DNA of 44,574 nucleotides from Owenweeksia sp. (GCA_028277105.1 JANQHO010000058.1:1-44574); one strand, 5' to 3'; numbered from the stretch's first letter, positions 1-9,725 are shown. Numbers and translations are program-made. Notes: generated from the sequence alone by a model not told the origin.

Positions 1-73
1 GCATACTCACCCCCGATTCATTTTCTTTCAGTATGGCGAAGATCTCGCTCTCACTGTACTTCTTCTTGTCCAT
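1..73 (-). CDS. IS3-family transposase OrfA, N-terminal fragment (cut by window edge)
   Basis: Reading the minus strand from the ATG at 71-73 gives about 24 residues beginning MDKKKYSESEIFAILKENES, then GVSM, before the window ends. The pattern 'K-(Y/R)-(S/T)-E-x-(E/Q)-I-x-x-I-L-K-E-x-E-x-G-V-S' is the classic start of OrfA, the helix-turn-helix subunit of IS3-family transposases, which is joined to OrfB by programmed frameshifting. The rest of the element lies to the left of the window. A terminal inverted repeat is expected within about 60 bp to the right; a 'ggcccca' stretch ending near 117 is a possible tip but cannot be confirmed without the other end. Whether the element is intact cannot be told from here. 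Confidence 0.7.
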   Translation of the reverse strand, partial: MDKKKYSESEIFAILKENESGVSM

Positions 74-207
74 AAATTACCGTTTTAACATGTTTTAAAT
101 TTGATCTTTTGGCCCCATGTCTAATGGTACTATTTTAGAGGAAGTCGACAGGAGTTTTTTCAGAAATTTCCAGCTATAGAGAGTAAGTTTTCTGTTTAAA
201 ATACGAA

Positions 208-229
208 CCCCTGCACTGTCAGCACGGGG
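208..229 (-). terminator. possible terminator of the beta-propeller T9SS gene
   Basis: Just downstream of the stop at 251 on the minus strand, a hairpin pairs CCCC/GGGG plus TGC/GCA with one bulged base and a 7-nt loop. It is followed on the minus strand by a T-rich run (TTCGTATTTT). The poly-T tract is not perfect, so this is a moderate call. Confidence 0.4.
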
Positions 230-250
230 CGTGTTCTGTAGAAAAAGACA

Positions 251-3200
251 TCAATATTTTATCAAAGAAGTGCGGGAGACCTGGCTACCATCGTAAAAGT
301 TAAGGATATAAGCTCCGGCAGCCAAGCTGCTGAGGTCGATTTCCCGTTCGAGCTCTTTCACCTGACCAAAGTCCAGTACTTTAACCGTTACGCCCACCGC
401 ATTGGTGATCATCAGTTTTTTGGGGGAGACCTCGGCCGACCTGAGCTTTACAGTGATGAGGTTTTGGGCAGGGTTGGGGTAAACTTCCAGTTCAAAACCA
501 GCCGCCAGCTCTCCCAGCCCTATAACAAGGCTGAAGGGTACGGAGCGGCTTGTACAGCCGTTGATATCGGTTATTTCAACCCTGTAGGTACCGCCCGAGG
601 CAGGAGTATAGGTTTGCTGGGTAGCTCCGGGAATAACAGTATTGTTTAAAAACCATTGATAGCTGGCAGCCGTTACGGAGCTGCTCAGGACACCGCTATT
701 GTTATTGATGAGGGGCTGGGGTGGGTTAGGGTGTACCACGGCTATGGCCGAGTCGGTGATACTTCCGCAGGAACCTGCATTGTACGTATAATAAATGGTG
801 TGATTGCCAGCCCCTGCATTTTGAGCAATAAAGAAAAGTCCGGTAATACCTGGGCCGGCAAAACTTCCTCCGGAAGGATTGACGTTACTCAGGATTTGTA
901 ACCCGTCAGACTCACAAAAAGTTTCAGGTATAACGAAGGTTACCAGAGGCAGATCTTCTACTTCAACGCTGATATCCTCATTAAACCGACAACCGTTAGG
1001 TCCCTGGTAGGTGTATGTGATAAGGTGAATACCGTCTCCCGCTACGGAGGGATCAAAGCTATTACCTGTTACCCCTATACCCGAGAAGCTTCCTCCGGAA
1101 GGGCTGGCACTAAGGCTTACCGGGTTGCCATTTTCGCAAACCGGGGCGAGGGGAGTTATATTTAAAGGAATGTCGGGATAAGTGGCAATAACCAGAGTGT
1201 CGGAATAAGCATTGGCTGGGAAAGCACAGCTTTCTGAAGATTGAAGTATGCAGAAGATCTCATCTCCGTTGGCAAAACCAGCTATGTCTATAAAGGGATC
1301 GTAAGTAATAGCCCATTGAGCCCCGTTGTAGTACCAGTTGTAAAGGGGAGAAGTGCCTTCGTTCACCGTATTGGCATTTACTCTTAGGGTATCGGTAAGG
1401 CAAACCGGCAGGGCTGCCGTATTGAGACTGATAGAAACCGGGTCTATCGGGTCGATGTTGACAAAAGAAGTCTTGGTGATGGAATCCGTGCCCTGGGCAT
1501 TGGTAACCTTTAGTTTAACGCTGTAACTTCCGGCTGTGGTATAGGTAACTACAGGATTACGGGCTGTAGAAGTAGCCGGACTACCTCCCGTAAAAGTCCA
1601 TTCCCAGCCAGAGGGATTACCAAAACTCTGATCAGAAAAAGTAACCGGTTTGAGAGCACACTGTGAGGTAAGGGCACTGAAGTTGGCCGTAGGAGCCACC
1701 GTACTGTTACCGCTGATGTTTATATTGTCAATAAAGATATTATTACCCGCAGCATTGAAGATCTCAAACCTCAGGCGCACTCCTTTCATACCGGACCAGG
1801 GCGACAGATCGATCAGCGGACAGGTTGCATAGCCGGGCTGGCCACACCAATCACTGCCAGAAGCAGCGGCCGGTACAAATGTACCACCCCCGAAAGCCGG
1901 TCCGGTAACAAAGTTCTGGCTGGAATTTTCTCCCAGGGCGGCAACCAGGGTCCAATTCGATGAACAATCGGTTGAAAGATAAATTTTAATACTGTCATTG
2001 CTGCTCGCAGCAGCCGTGCGGTAGGCGTAATCAAAGGTCAGCCATACCGAGTCGGTACCGGAAAAATTGAGGGAAGGGCTGGTAAAACTCTGATAACTGG
2101 CCAGGGTAGGCTGACCAAAAATATTAGCCATTAGAGCGTTCCCGCCACTCATAAAAGTGAAGACATCAATAAAGCCTTCACCTATTCCTTCCCATAGGTA
2201 TTTACTGCTAGGGCTCTCAAAATCTTCGGTAAAAGGAAGCGGTCTTCCGTCTACAGCCAAAGCTCCCAGTTTAATAATACTATCTTCTCCGAGAGCATTG
2301 CCCACTTTTAGTTTTACATCATAAAATCCGCTCTGGTTAAATACTACTGCGGGATTTTCTGAATTGGCATTAGTGCCATTAACAAAGTTAAAGCTGGCAG
2401 GCTGAATAGTCCAGTTGTAGGTATCGGGATTAAAGCTGGATGTATTGTTAAATGTTACTGTATCGCCCAGGCAGATATTATTGGAGATGGTAAAATCGGC
2501 TTCCGGGGCTACCAGGTCAGTATACAAGGGAGATTCGTAAATGCCACGCCCGTAAGTAGCGGCCATTAGTTTGCGCTTGGCATAATTGATCTCCATTTCA
2601 CTCACTATAACATTGGGCAAACCGGCATTAAAACTAACCCAGCCATTAGTGCGGGTATCGCGATAATAAACGCCTACATCGGTTCCGATATATATGCTGC
2701 CGATACCGTTGTTCTCAATTACAACGGTATTTACAGGTAGGTTGGGGAGGCCAGAAGAAAGATCGGTCCAGCTAAGGCCACCGTCAAAAGATTCGTAGAC
2801 TTTATCAGTGGCAGTATAGCCGCTTTTAGTAATAATTACATGATCAGGGCTGTCATAGCCAACGGCAATATAGGTTATAGCCCTTCCTCCGGGTATATTG
2901 GCTGAGCGGTTGGACCAGGTAGTACCCCTGTCGGTACTTTTCCAGAAAAGATCACCAGACGAAATGTACAATACATTGGTTTGATTGGGCGAAATGGCGA
3001 TATGGTCGATATTATCACCGGGGCTCATACTGAGCGCGGAAGCCGTAAAGGTAGCCCCTCCGTTAAAGCTCCGCCACAAATTATTGTAACAGGCATAAAG
3101 TGTATCGGGATGCTTTGGGTCTAAAATGTAAGAAGTATTCCAATTGCCGTTACCATTGGGGGGGAGAGAAGTAAGCCAGCTAAAGGAGGCTCCTCCATTG

Positions 3201-4768
3201 GTAGATTTCCTGATATTGCCAAATTGGGTTTCGCCATACATAATATTAGGATTTTTGGAACTGATGGCACACTCCATACCGTCTCCTCCGATCACCCTGT
3301 CCCAGGGTTGGTCAGAGAGCAAATGAGTGCCGTTGTCCTGGCTGCCGGCTATGATCAAAGCAGTGTCGGCCGGAGTTGTACCCAAACGGTAGTACTGGGT
3401 AATATTCATTCCGTCATTAAGAGGGTCCCAGTTGTTTTGGGTGGCATTTAACCGATACAGTCCTCCATCGGTGGAAGCGTACAGGAGACTGTTGTGAGGA
3501 CTGAAAATGAGGCCGTGGGTGTCAGCGTGAATGTATGGTGCACCCGAGCCGGTCCAGTGGCCTGCTATAGACCAGTTGGTTCCTCCGTTGGTAGACTCCC
3601 ATACGTTTACTCCGCCTACAAAAAGGTGGTCCCGGTCATCGGGATCAACAGCCAGGGCCAGGTCGTACCAGGCTTGTCCTCCTCCATCACTGCCATTAGA
3701 TGTCCAACCCAAAAGGTTGGGGGTGTTGGCCTGTTGAGTCCAGGTGTCACCTCCATCGGTGGAGCGGTATAGGCCTTCAAAACCCTGATCACTGCTGGCT
3801 CCGGCCAGGGCATAAACATAGTTGGAGTCTGCTTCGGTAACGGCCAGCTCAATGCGGCTGGCTGCTGCAACCGGAAAGTTACTCGCGATAATACCCCAGG
3901 TAGAACCATTATCGGTGCTGCGCCATATTCTGCTATTGTTAAAGGTGCGTGAAGTACAAAACAGAATGTTGGGATTTCCCACTTTCTGAACAATGGAATT
4001 GAAGCTGCCACTCCTCACTCTAACCCAGGAGCTACCAGCGTTTACTGAACGGTAAATTCCGTCATCGGTGGCGACCAGTAAAATGGAAGTATTATCGGGG
4101 TTGATGTAAATATCAGCTATACGGAACTGTTGGCTTACAGTACGGCTTAAGCCGGTGGGATTCCAGGTGACACCACCGTCTGTAGATTTTAACACCCCGA
4201 AGCTATAGGTATCGGAGCCATTGCGGTCACCGGTAGCTACGTACATGATATCGTGGTTAACCGGATCTATTTCAATATCGCTTACACCGAGGTTTTCCAG
4301 GAAATCAGTATTGGTTGCCCAGCTAATGCCACCATCATCACTTTTCCAGATACCACCAGAGGCGGTAGCGGCCCAGATAATGTTGGGATCGTTAGGATTA
4401 AAAGTAACCCGGTTGATGCGGCCAATGCCGCCCATAGCACTTCCTATGTAGGGACCCCGGGGTTTCCAGTCGCCCAGGCCAGCATTTGCAGTTAGAGGAC
4501 TCGACAAAAAAGCGGTGGCCAATACAGAAGGGTTGGGCCTTACTCCGTCAGGGAATACCCTGGGCTCCATAAAAGTTTCCCAACGTTTGAATTGTTTATA
4601 ACCCTTACCTTTTTCAATTTCCCGGTTTTCCCAGTATTTTTCAAAGCTTTTTTGTACAGTGTAAAAGTTTACCGAAGGATCCCTCATTTGTTCTATCCAG
4701 ATGGCTTCCTGGCCATAAGCAATAAAACTCAACCCCAATAGGGTAAAAGCAAAACACAATTTGTTCAT
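251..4768 (-). CDS. secreted beta-propeller (BNR/sortilin-like) and PKD protein with T9SS type A sorting domain
   Basis: I place the start at the ATG at 4766-4768, giving 1505 residues, because a Sec signal peptide (MNKLCFAFTLLGLSFIAYGQ) begins exactly there. A frame-compatible start 45 bp upstream would only add a non-signal prefix. Residues about 100-750 hold roughly a dozen 'W/Y-x-S-x-D-G-G-x-x-W' (BNR/Asp-box) blades, the signature of sortilin/Vps10-like and YCF48-like propellers. They are followed by a PKD domain (about 755-835), a MAM/jelly-roll-like segment (about 840-1020), a second PKD domain (about 1024-1105), Ig-like segments, and a C-terminal domain beginning 'EVYPNPAQN' and ending in a basic 'SLIKY'. 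That C-terminus is a T9SS type A signal, so the protein should cross the outer membrane and be anchored or released at the cell surface. The ligand is unknown; propellers of this kind often bind glycans or proteins. Confidence 0.9.
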   Translation of the reverse strand: MNKLCFAFTLLGLSFIAYGQEAIWIEQMRDPSVNFYTVQKSFEKYWENREIEKGKGYKQFKRWETFMEPRVFPDGVRPNPSVLATAFLSSPLTANAGLGDWKPRGPYIGSAMGGIGRINRVTFNPNDPNIIWAATASGGIWKSDDGGISWATNTDFLENLGVSDIEIDPVNHDIMYVATGDRNGSDTYSFGVLKSTDGGVTWNPTGLSRTVSQQFRIADIYINPDNTSILLVATDDGIYRSVNAGSSWVRVRSGSFNSIVQKVGNPNILFCTSRTFNNSRIWRSTDNGSTWGIIASNFPVAAASRIELAVTEADSNYVYALAGASSDQGFEGLYRSTDGGDTWTQQANTPNLLGWTSNGSDGGGQAWYDLALAVDPDDRDHLFVGGVNVWESTNGGTNWSIAGHWTGSGAPYIHADTHGLIFSPHNSLLYASTDGGLYRLNATQNNWDPLNDGMNITQYYRLGTTPADTALIIAGSQDNGTHLLSDQPWDRVIGGDGMECAISSKNPNIMYGETQFGNIRKSTNGGASFSWLTSLPPNGNGNWNTSYILDPKHPDTLYACYNNLWRSFNGGATFTASALSMSPGDNIDHIAISPNQTNVLYISSGDLFWKSTDRGTTWSNRSANIPGGRAITYIAVGYDSPDHVIITKSGYTATDKVYESFDGGLSWTDLSSGLPNLPVNTVVIENNGIGSIYIGTDVGVYYRDTRTNGWVSFNAGLPNVIVSEMEINYAKRKLMAATYGRGIYESPLYTDLVAPEADFTISNNICLGDTVTFNNTSSFNPDTYNWTIQPASFNFVNGTNANSENPAVVFNQSGFYDVKLKVGNALGEDSIIKLGALAVDGRPLPFTEDFESPSSKYLWEGIGEGFIDVFTFMSGGNALMANIFGQPTLASYQSFTSPSLNFSGTDSVWLTFDYAYRTAAASSNDSIKIYLSTDCSSNWTLVAALGENSSQNFVTGPAFGGGTFVPAAASGSDWCGQPGYATCPLIDLSPWSGMKGVRLRFEIFNAAGNNIFIDNINISGNSTVAPTANFSALTSQCALKPVTFSDQSFGNPSGWEWTFTGGSPATSTARNPVVTYTTAGSYSVKLKVTNAQGTDSITKTSFVNIDPIDPVSISLNTAALPVCLTDTLRVNANTVNEGTSPLYNWYYNGAQWAITYDPFIDIAGFANGDEIFCILQSSESCAFPANAYSDTLVIATYPDIPLNITPLAPVCENGNPVSLSASPSGGSFSGIGVTGNSFDPSVAGDGIHLITYTYQGPNGCRFNEDISVEVEDLPLVTFVIPETFCESDGLQILSNVNPSGGSFAGPGITGLFFIAQNAGAGNHTIYYTYNAGSCGSITDSAIAVVHPNPPQPLINNNSGVLSSSVTAASYQWFLNNTVIPGATQQTYTPASGGTYRVEITDINGCTSRSVPFSLVIGLGELAAGFELEVYPNPAQNLITVKLRSAEVSPKKLMITNAVGVTVKVLDFGQVKELEREIDLSSLAAGAYILNFYDGSQVSRTSLIKY

Positions 4769-4893
4769 TAGCAGAATTTTAGGGGTGATAAAAAGTAAAT
4801 CTACTTCACCCAATTTTTTTTTAAAAAGGTGTTAAAGATAAACAATGTAAGCTTGTTTAGAATGGATATAAAGAATATCTATTCCTCTAATAA

Positions 4894-6669
4894 TTATTCA
4901 GAAAACTCGATGAGCTTTCTGCGGTAAACGGAAAAGAGTTTAGATTTTGAAATAAAGCCGATGTATTTTTCGCCATCCAGTACCGGAAGGTTCCAGGCTC
5001 CCGTTTTCTGAAATTTTTTGGCCACCTCAGCCATGCTATCGCTTTTCTGAACCAGGGCAGGCGGGGGGCTCATCAACTCTTTTACCAGAGTATTGTCGTA
5101 AAGGGTCTGGTCGAACATAATACTCCTGAAATCGTCAAGGGTCAAAACTCCGGTGAGCATACCGTCTTCGCTTAAAACTGGAAAAAGGTTTCGCTTACTC
5201 GTACTTACTACCTTGATGAGATCGCCCAGGCTCATTTCTTCTTTGATAGATACGAAATCGGTTTCTATAACATGATCAATTTTTAATAGGGTAAGTATGG
5301 CCTGATCCTTATTATGAGTAAGCAGGTCCCCTCGCTGGGCGAGCTGTAGGGTATAGATGGAGTGGGGCAAAAAACTGCGGGTAACCAGAAAAGAAATAGC
5401 CGAAACCAGCATTAGGGGGATAAAAAGCTCATAACCTCCGGTTATTTCCGCTATCATAAAGATGGCTGTTAAAGGAGCATGTAATACTCCTGCCATTAAG
5501 CCCGCCATACCCGCCAGGGCATAGTTGCTGGACACGAGGTTGAGCGCTTCAAACTGATTGAGGGAGTGGGCAAAGGCAAATCCTAGGGAAGCACCCACAA
5601 AAAGCGATGGAGCAAAGATGCCACCCACCCCTCCGGCTCCGAGAGTAAAAACCGAAGCAAATATTTTGAAGATCACCAGGCCGAAGAGTAAGGCAATGAC
5701 TAAAAAATTAGAAGAGACGTATTCGCGGATAAAACTGTTTTCGATCACAGCTTGTGGATTATTATCGAGCAAGTGGTTGATGGTTTCGTAACCTTCCCCG
5801 TAAAGTGGAGGGATCAAGAAGATCAGCAAGCCCAACAGCCCACCTCCCAGCAGTACTTTGCCAAATTTACTTTTGATCCTGGTAAAGAAATCCTCTGCAA
5901 AAAAGTAAACCTTGTTGAAGTATACCGAAGCCAGGGCAGCCAACACTCCCAGAATTGCGTATATGGGTATTTCACTTATGTCAAAAGCCGCTACTGAACG
6001 ATAGTGAAAGAGGTAATCGTTGCCTTGGATGAAGATCGAAGTGACCGCTCCCGAAACCGAAGCCAGCAAAAGAGGGATCAGCGAACTGAAGGTAAGGTCG
6101 AGGCTAAATATTTCAATGGTAAAAATGATGGCGGCTATGGGAGCGTTGAAGATAGATGCTATGGAGCCAGCGGTGGCGCAGGAAATAAGCAATATTCTCT
6201 GCTTAAAATTGATATGGGTTAAACGGCCCAGGTTAGAGCCTATGGCAGAACCGGTGCTTACAGCTGGTGCTTCCAGTCCCAGCGAACCGCCAAAGCCCAC
6301 TGTAAAAATGCTGGTAATTACAGAAGCGTACATTTTATATGGAGCGAGGAAACCGTTCCTGCGTGAAATAGCATAAAGGGTAGAGGAAATGCCTTCGTCT
6401 ACCCTTTTCTTGAAAAACCTTTTAATGATCACGGTAATGATAATACCTATGATAGGAACTACAAAATAGTAGGGATTAAAATACTCATCAAAAAAATCGG
6501 ATTGTACCAGCTTTTGAATAAAATGAGTACTATTTTTTAAGATTACCGCAACCAAACCCGAAACAAAACCTACTAGTATACTAAGGAGCAGTACAAACTG
6601 TTTTTGGCTGACGTGGCGCGCCCTCCAAACTAAAAAGCGGCCAAGCAGTGTTTGGGGCTTTTTGGTCAT
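4894..6669 (-). CDS. ClC-type chloride channel/transporter with tandem CBS domains
   Basis: The 591-residue protein has about ten hydrophobic segments in residues 20-435, then a cytoplasmic CBS pair at about 465-585. ClC hallmarks are visible: GLEAP at 130-134 places the gating glutamate at E132 (the GREGP motif of the family), and GGIFAPS at 349-355 matches the GxFxP selectivity motif. The first canonical motif (GSGIP or GHGVP) is replaced by DEGISS near residue 92-97, so the usual anion-coordinating residue of that loop is not obvious. The start codon follows the aspS stop by 3 nt, so the two genes are probably co-transcribed. Its likely role is Cl-/H+ exchange or a chloride channel in the inner membrane, with nucleotide sensing by the CBS pair. 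Confidence 0.93.
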   Translation of the reverse strand: MTKKPQTLLGRFLVWRARHVSQKQFVLLLSILVGFVSGLVAVILKNSTHFIQKLVQSDFFDEYFNPYYFVVPIIGIIITVIIKRFFKKRVDEGISSTLYAISRRNGFLAPYKMYASVITSIFTVGFGGSLGLEAPAVSTGSAIGSNLGRLTHINFKQRILLISCATAGSIASIFNAPIAAIIFTIEIFSLDLTFSSLIPLLLASVSGAVTSIFIQGNDYLFHYRSVAAFDISEIPIYAILGVLAALASVYFNKVYFFAEDFFTRIKSKFGKVLLGGGLLGLLIFLIPPLYGEGYETINHLLDNNPQAVIENSFIREYVSSNFLVIALLFGLVIFKIFASVFTLGAGGVGGIFAPSLFVGASLGFAFAHSLNQFEALNLVSSNYALAGMAGLMAGVLHAPLTAIFMIAEITGGYELFIPLMLVSAISFLVTRSFLPHSIYTLQLAQRGDLLTHNKDQAILTLLKIDHVIETDFVSIKEEMSLGDLIKVVSTSKRNLFPVLSEDGMLTGVLTLDDFRSIMFDQTLYDNTLVKELMSPPPALVQKSDSMAEVAKKFQKTGAWNLPVLDGEKYIGFISKSKLFSVYRRKLIEFSE

Positions 6670-6672
6670 ATT

Positions 6673-8418
6673 TTAAATAGTAAGCTTCAGCTTCAGTTCA
6701 TCCAGTTGTTGCTGGTCGATAGCAGAAGGCGAATTGATCATAAGGTCTCGTCCGGCATTATTTTTAGGAAAAGCTATGAAATCCCGTATACTTTCTTTAC
6801 CACCGATAAGGGCTACTAAGCGGTCGAAGCCAAAGGCTATGCCCCCGTGAGGAGGCGCTCCGTATTCAAAAGCATCCATCAGGAAGCCGAATTGTGTCCG
6901 GGCTTCTTCATCGCTAAAGCCGAGGATGGAAAGCATTTTGTGCTGTAATTCTTTATGGTGAATCCTGATAGAGCCACCTCCGATCTCATTGCCGTTTAGC
7001 ACCATATCATAGGCATTGGCTTTAACCTTTCCGGGTTCTGAGTCCAAGAGAGGCAGATCTTCCGGTTTGGGAGAGGTAAAAGGATGGTGCATGGCATGCC
7101 AGCGCTGGCTTTCCTCGTCCCACTCCAACAAGGGAAAATCTACTACCCATAAGGGAGCAAAAACTTTGGGGTCGCGCAGACCCAGTTCTTCGGCCAGGTG
7201 CAGACGCAGTTCACTGAGGGCCTTTCTCGATTTTTGGGCTGAACCGGAAATGATCAACATCAGGTCTCCCGGACGGGCACTGAACTCTTCTGCCCATTTT
7301 TTCAATGCTTCCTGGTCGAAAAATTTATCTACGGAAGATTTCAGGCTGCCATCATGATTGTACTTACACCAAACCAGACCACCCGCTCCTATTTGCGGCC
7401 GCTTGACAAAGTCGGTCAGAGCATCGATCTGTTTACGGCTATAATTGGCACAACCCTCAGCCTTGATACCTACTATGAGTTCAGCTTCGTCAAAAATTTT
7501 AAATCTTCCGTTTTTAGCTACCGTATTGAGCTCGGTAAAAGTCATCTCGAAACGAATGTCAGGCTTATCATTACCATAAAGCCGCATAGCCTCATCATAG
7601 GTCATCCGGGGAAAGGAGCCGCTCTCTGTTCCGGCAAATTCTTTTAATAAATGGCTCACCATACCCTCAAAGGTTTGCATCACATCTTGCCGTTCTACAA
7701 AGGCCATTTCACAGTCTATCTGGGTGAATTCAGGCTGGCGGTCGGCTCGCAGGTCCTCATCCCGGAAACACTTAACAATTTGATAGTATTTATCCATACC
7801 CCCTACCATTAGTAATTGCTTAAAGGTTTGGGGAGATTGGGGCAGGGCGTAAAACTGACCTTCGTTCATACGTGATGGTACCACAAAATCACGTGCACCT
7901 TCGGGAGTGGATTTGATCAGATAAGGTGTTTCTATATCGATAAAACCGCTTTGATTCAAATACTGGCGTACGGCCAGGTTTACCCGGCTCCGCAAAAGTA
8001 GATTTTCTTTAACCGGATTTCTGCGTATATCAAGGTAACGGTATTTCATCCGCAATTCCTCCCCTCCATCAGTTTCGTCTTCGATCGTAAAGGGAGGTGT
8101 TTGCGAAGGGTTTAGAACAGAAAAAGAGCTCACTTTGATCTCAATTTCCCCGGTAGGGAGAGCGGGATTTTTGCTACTTCTTTCAATTACTTTCCCGTGT
8201 GCTTCGATAACGAATTCGCGCCCGGTTTTACGGGCTTCGTTCATTAAAGAGTCATCCCACTCTTCATTAAAAGCTAGTTGTGTGATGCCGTAACGGTCGC
8301 GTAGATCGATAAAGGTCATCCCACCGAGGTTGCGAACTCTCTGTACCCAACCTGTCAGGCGAACAGATTCACCCTGATTTTTCAGGGTCAATTCTCCACA
8401 AGTGTGCGTTCTGTACAT
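6673..8418 (-). CDS. aspS: aspartyl-tRNA synthetase
   Basis: A 581-residue class IIb synthetase that attaches aspartate to tRNA-Asp. It shows the N-terminal OB-fold anticodon-binding domain ([10 protein letters not shown]...[13 protein letters not shown]), motif 1/2 region '[14 protein letters not shown]' and '[18 protein letters not shown]', the bacterial GAD insertion around residues 290-400, and motif 3 '[14 protein letters not shown]'. Length and domain order match bacterial-type AspRS. It is divergent from tadA with a 75-bp gap that contains overlapping -7 boxes, and is followed after 3 nt by the ClC gene. Whether it is Asp-specific or non-discriminating (Asp/Asn) cannot be decided by eye. 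Confidence 0.97.
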   Translation of the reverse strand: MYRTHTCGELTLKNQGESVRLTGWVQRVRNLGGMTFIDLRDRYGITQLAFNEEWDDSLMNEARKTGREFVIEAHGKVIERSSKNPALPTGEIEIKVSSFSVLNPSQTPPFTIEDETDGGEELRMKYRYLDIRRNPVKENLLLRSRVNLAVRQYLNQSGFIDIETPYLIKSTPEGARDFVVPSRMNEGQFYALPQSPQTFKQLLMVGGMDKYYQIVKCFRDEDLRADRQPEFTQIDCEMAFVERQDVMQTFEGMVSHLLKEFAGTESGSFPRMTYDEAMRLYGNDKPDIRFEMTFTELNTVAKNGRFKIFDEAELIVGIKAEGCANYSRKQIDALTDFVKRPQIGAGGLVWCKYNHDGSLKSSVDKFFDQEALKKWAEEFSARPGDLMLIISGSAQKSRKALSELRLHLAEELGLRDPKVFAPLWVVDFPLLEWDEESQRWHAMHHPFTSPKPEDLPLLDSEPGKVKANAYDMVLNGNEIGGGSIRIHHKELQHKMLSILGFSDEEARTQFGFLMDAFEYGAPPHGGIAFGFDRLVALIGGKESIRDFIAFPKNNAGRDLMINSPSAIDQQQLDELKLKLTI

Positions 8419-8459
8419 GCTTATGCCATTAAACTGGCGAAATTACAAAGTATTGGGGG

Positions 8460-8467
8460 CAAAGCTA
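8460..8467 (-). promoter_or_regulatory. -7 box of aspS promoter
   Basis: The minus-strand sequence TAGCTTTG is a perfect match to the Bacteroidota -7 consensus TAnnTTTG and lies about 42 bp upstream of the aspS start. No convincing -33 TTG is present at the usual spacing. It shares two bases (8466-8467) with the divergent tadA box. Confidence 0.5.
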
Positions 8468-8473
8468 TATTTG
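8466..8473 (+). promoter_or_regulatory. -7 box of tadA promoter
   Basis: TATATTTG matches TAnnTTTG perfectly and would start transcription about 15 bp before the ATG at 8494. This supports choosing 8494 rather than an upstream in-frame start that would precede the promoter. Confidence 0.5.
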
Positions 8474-8493
8474 CAGCAGCATTTAATAACCAT

Positions 8494-8940
8494 ATGCCAG
8501 AACTCATTGCTTTTTCTGATGAATATTTTATGAAGCAGGCTTTATTGCAGGCTTACCGGGCTTTAGAAGAAGATGAGGTTCCAGTGGGAGCCGTGGTAGT
8601 GGTGAACAATAAAATTATAGGTAAGGGCTATAATCTTACGGAAAAGCTTACCGATGTTACAGCCCATGCGGAAATGCAAGCTATTACCGCTGCCAGTTCT
8701 TATTTGGGTTCTAAATATCTCACCGACTGTACTATTTATGTTACCCTAGAACCCTGTACTATGTGTGCAGGTGCTCTTTTCTGGACCCAAATTAAGAGGG
8801 TTGTCTTCGGAGCGGGTGATCCCAAAAGAGGTTTTTTGTCCCAGGGAGGGGTGCTTCATCCCAAAACGATACTCTCTCAAGGAGTCATGGAAGCTGAAAC
8901 CTCAGAGCTGATAAGGGATTTCTTCCGATCAAAAAGATAG
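8494..8940 (+). CDS. tadA: tRNA-specific adenosine deaminase
   Basis: The 148-residue protein is a cytidine-deaminase-fold zinc enzyme: HAEM supplies the first zinc ligand and catalytic glutamate, and EPCTMC supplies the two cysteine ligands. PVGAVVV before and the C-terminal helix after are typical of TadA, which converts A34 to inosine in tRNA-Arg(ACG). An upstream in-frame start at 8404 would overlap the aspS coding region and would lie upstream of the -7 box at 8466-8473, so I choose the ATG at 8494 (MPELIAFSDEYFMKQAL). The length fits the family (about 150-165 residues). A broader nucleoside deaminase function (guanine deaminase-like) is a less likely alternative. Confidence 0.9.
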   Translation: MPELIAFSDEYFMKQALLQAYRALEEDEVPVGAVVVVNNKIIGKGYNLTEKLTDVTAHAEMQAITAASSYLGSKYLTDCTIYVTLEPCTMCAGALFWTQIKRVVFGAGDPKRGFLSQGGVLHPKTILSQGVMEAETSELIRDFFRSKR

Positions 8941-9038
8941 GGCAAGGAAATTGCTATGAACTTTTGGTGTGAACAAAACCAATTCACTACTAATTTCGTA
9001 TAGTTTCTCTGTACAAAGATCTAATACTGATTACTGAA

Positions 9039-9518
9039 ATGATAATTTCAAACCGGAACTTAAAAGTCTATATTAAAACTTTGTTGTTTTTATGTATAGG
9101 CTTTATACTTGTTGATGTGGTGCTTTCACAGCTCAATGGAAGTTTAAGTGATATATTTAAAGGATACTCTGTCATTATTATTCCTCTTATATTAATTGTA
9201 GCATATTTGTATATAGGTTTACCTATATTTTCTTTCGACAGTGAATCGGAATTAATTCACATTAAAAACAACTTTTCTATGGGCGATCTTTTTGGTAGGG
9301 AATTATATATTCAAAAAGATTATATAGAGAGTTTTACTGTAGAGACTTCCGGCCTCAGAAAAAAACTTACAGTAAAATACATCAAGAGCGGGGAGACACA
9401 ACAAGATGTTTTTACTATCAGTTTGCTCAGCCACAAAAAAATCCGGAAACTTATTGATCAATTAAATCTTCTAGAGGGCGAATTGAAAAAGAACGGCAAT
9501 AACCATCTTTTTGTTTAA
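9039..9518 (+). CDS. small inner-membrane protein, two membrane segments plus soluble C-terminal domain
   Basis: Not recognised as a named family. The 159-residue protein has two hydrophobic segments (about residues 11-30 and 42-64). These are followed by about 95 soluble residues with alternating beta-strand pattern (FSFDSESELIHIKN, ELYIQKDYIESFTVE, KLTVKYIKSG) and a C-terminal helix. The layout resembles bacterial PH-like-domain membrane proteins, but I cannot prove that. Its codon use looks more AT-rich than its neighbours. It stands alone between tadA and a convergent small lipoprotein. Confidence 0.7.
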   Translation: MIISNRNLKVYIKTLLFLCIGFILVDVVLSQLNGSLSDIFKGYSVIIIPLILIVAYLYIGLPIFSFDSESELIHIKNNFSMGDLFGRELYIQKDYIESFTVETSGLRKKLTVKYIKSGETQQDVFTISLLSHKKIRKLIDQLNLLEGELKKNGNNHLFV

Positions 9519-9541
9519 GCTGTTAGCAAACGTCAACTGCC

Positions 9542-9688
9542 TTAGTCATTGTCTGGATTTCTTTCTTTGAAATCTTTATAGGATTCTTCTACTTTTTTAT
9601 GGCCGTCAACTTCCTTTTTTGACGAGCCGCAGGAGCTCATGATAAACAAACAGAAAGTAAGGGCAAGGGTTATTTTCAGTACTTTCAT
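9542..9688 (-). CDS. 48-residue lipoprotein
   Basis: A short minus-strand gene starting at the ATG at 9686-9688: signal peptide MKVLKITLALTFCLFIMSSC with a lipobox cysteine at residue 20 (S-S-C), then a strongly charged 28-residue tail rich in Lys, Glu and Asp ending PDND. The tail is too short for a folded domain. A perfect -7 box lies about 38 bp upstream. It is likely lipidated and anchored to the inner or outer membrane; its function is unknown. Confidence 0.7.
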   Translation of the reverse strand: MKVLKITLALTFCLFIMSSCGSSKKEVDGHKKVEESYKDFKERNPDND

Positions 9689-9725
9689 ACGCAAAGCTTT
9701 TATGAAGCAGACTCAATTTCCAGGC

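Noticed and set aside
3616..4011. Minus-strand open frame inside the beta-propeller gene in another frame
   Set aside because: Shadow of the repeated propeller codons; no signal peptide or domain.
8404..8493. Longer tadA reading frame starting at 8404
   Set aside because: It would overlap aspS and begin upstream of the best -7 box; the added residues have no family counterpart.
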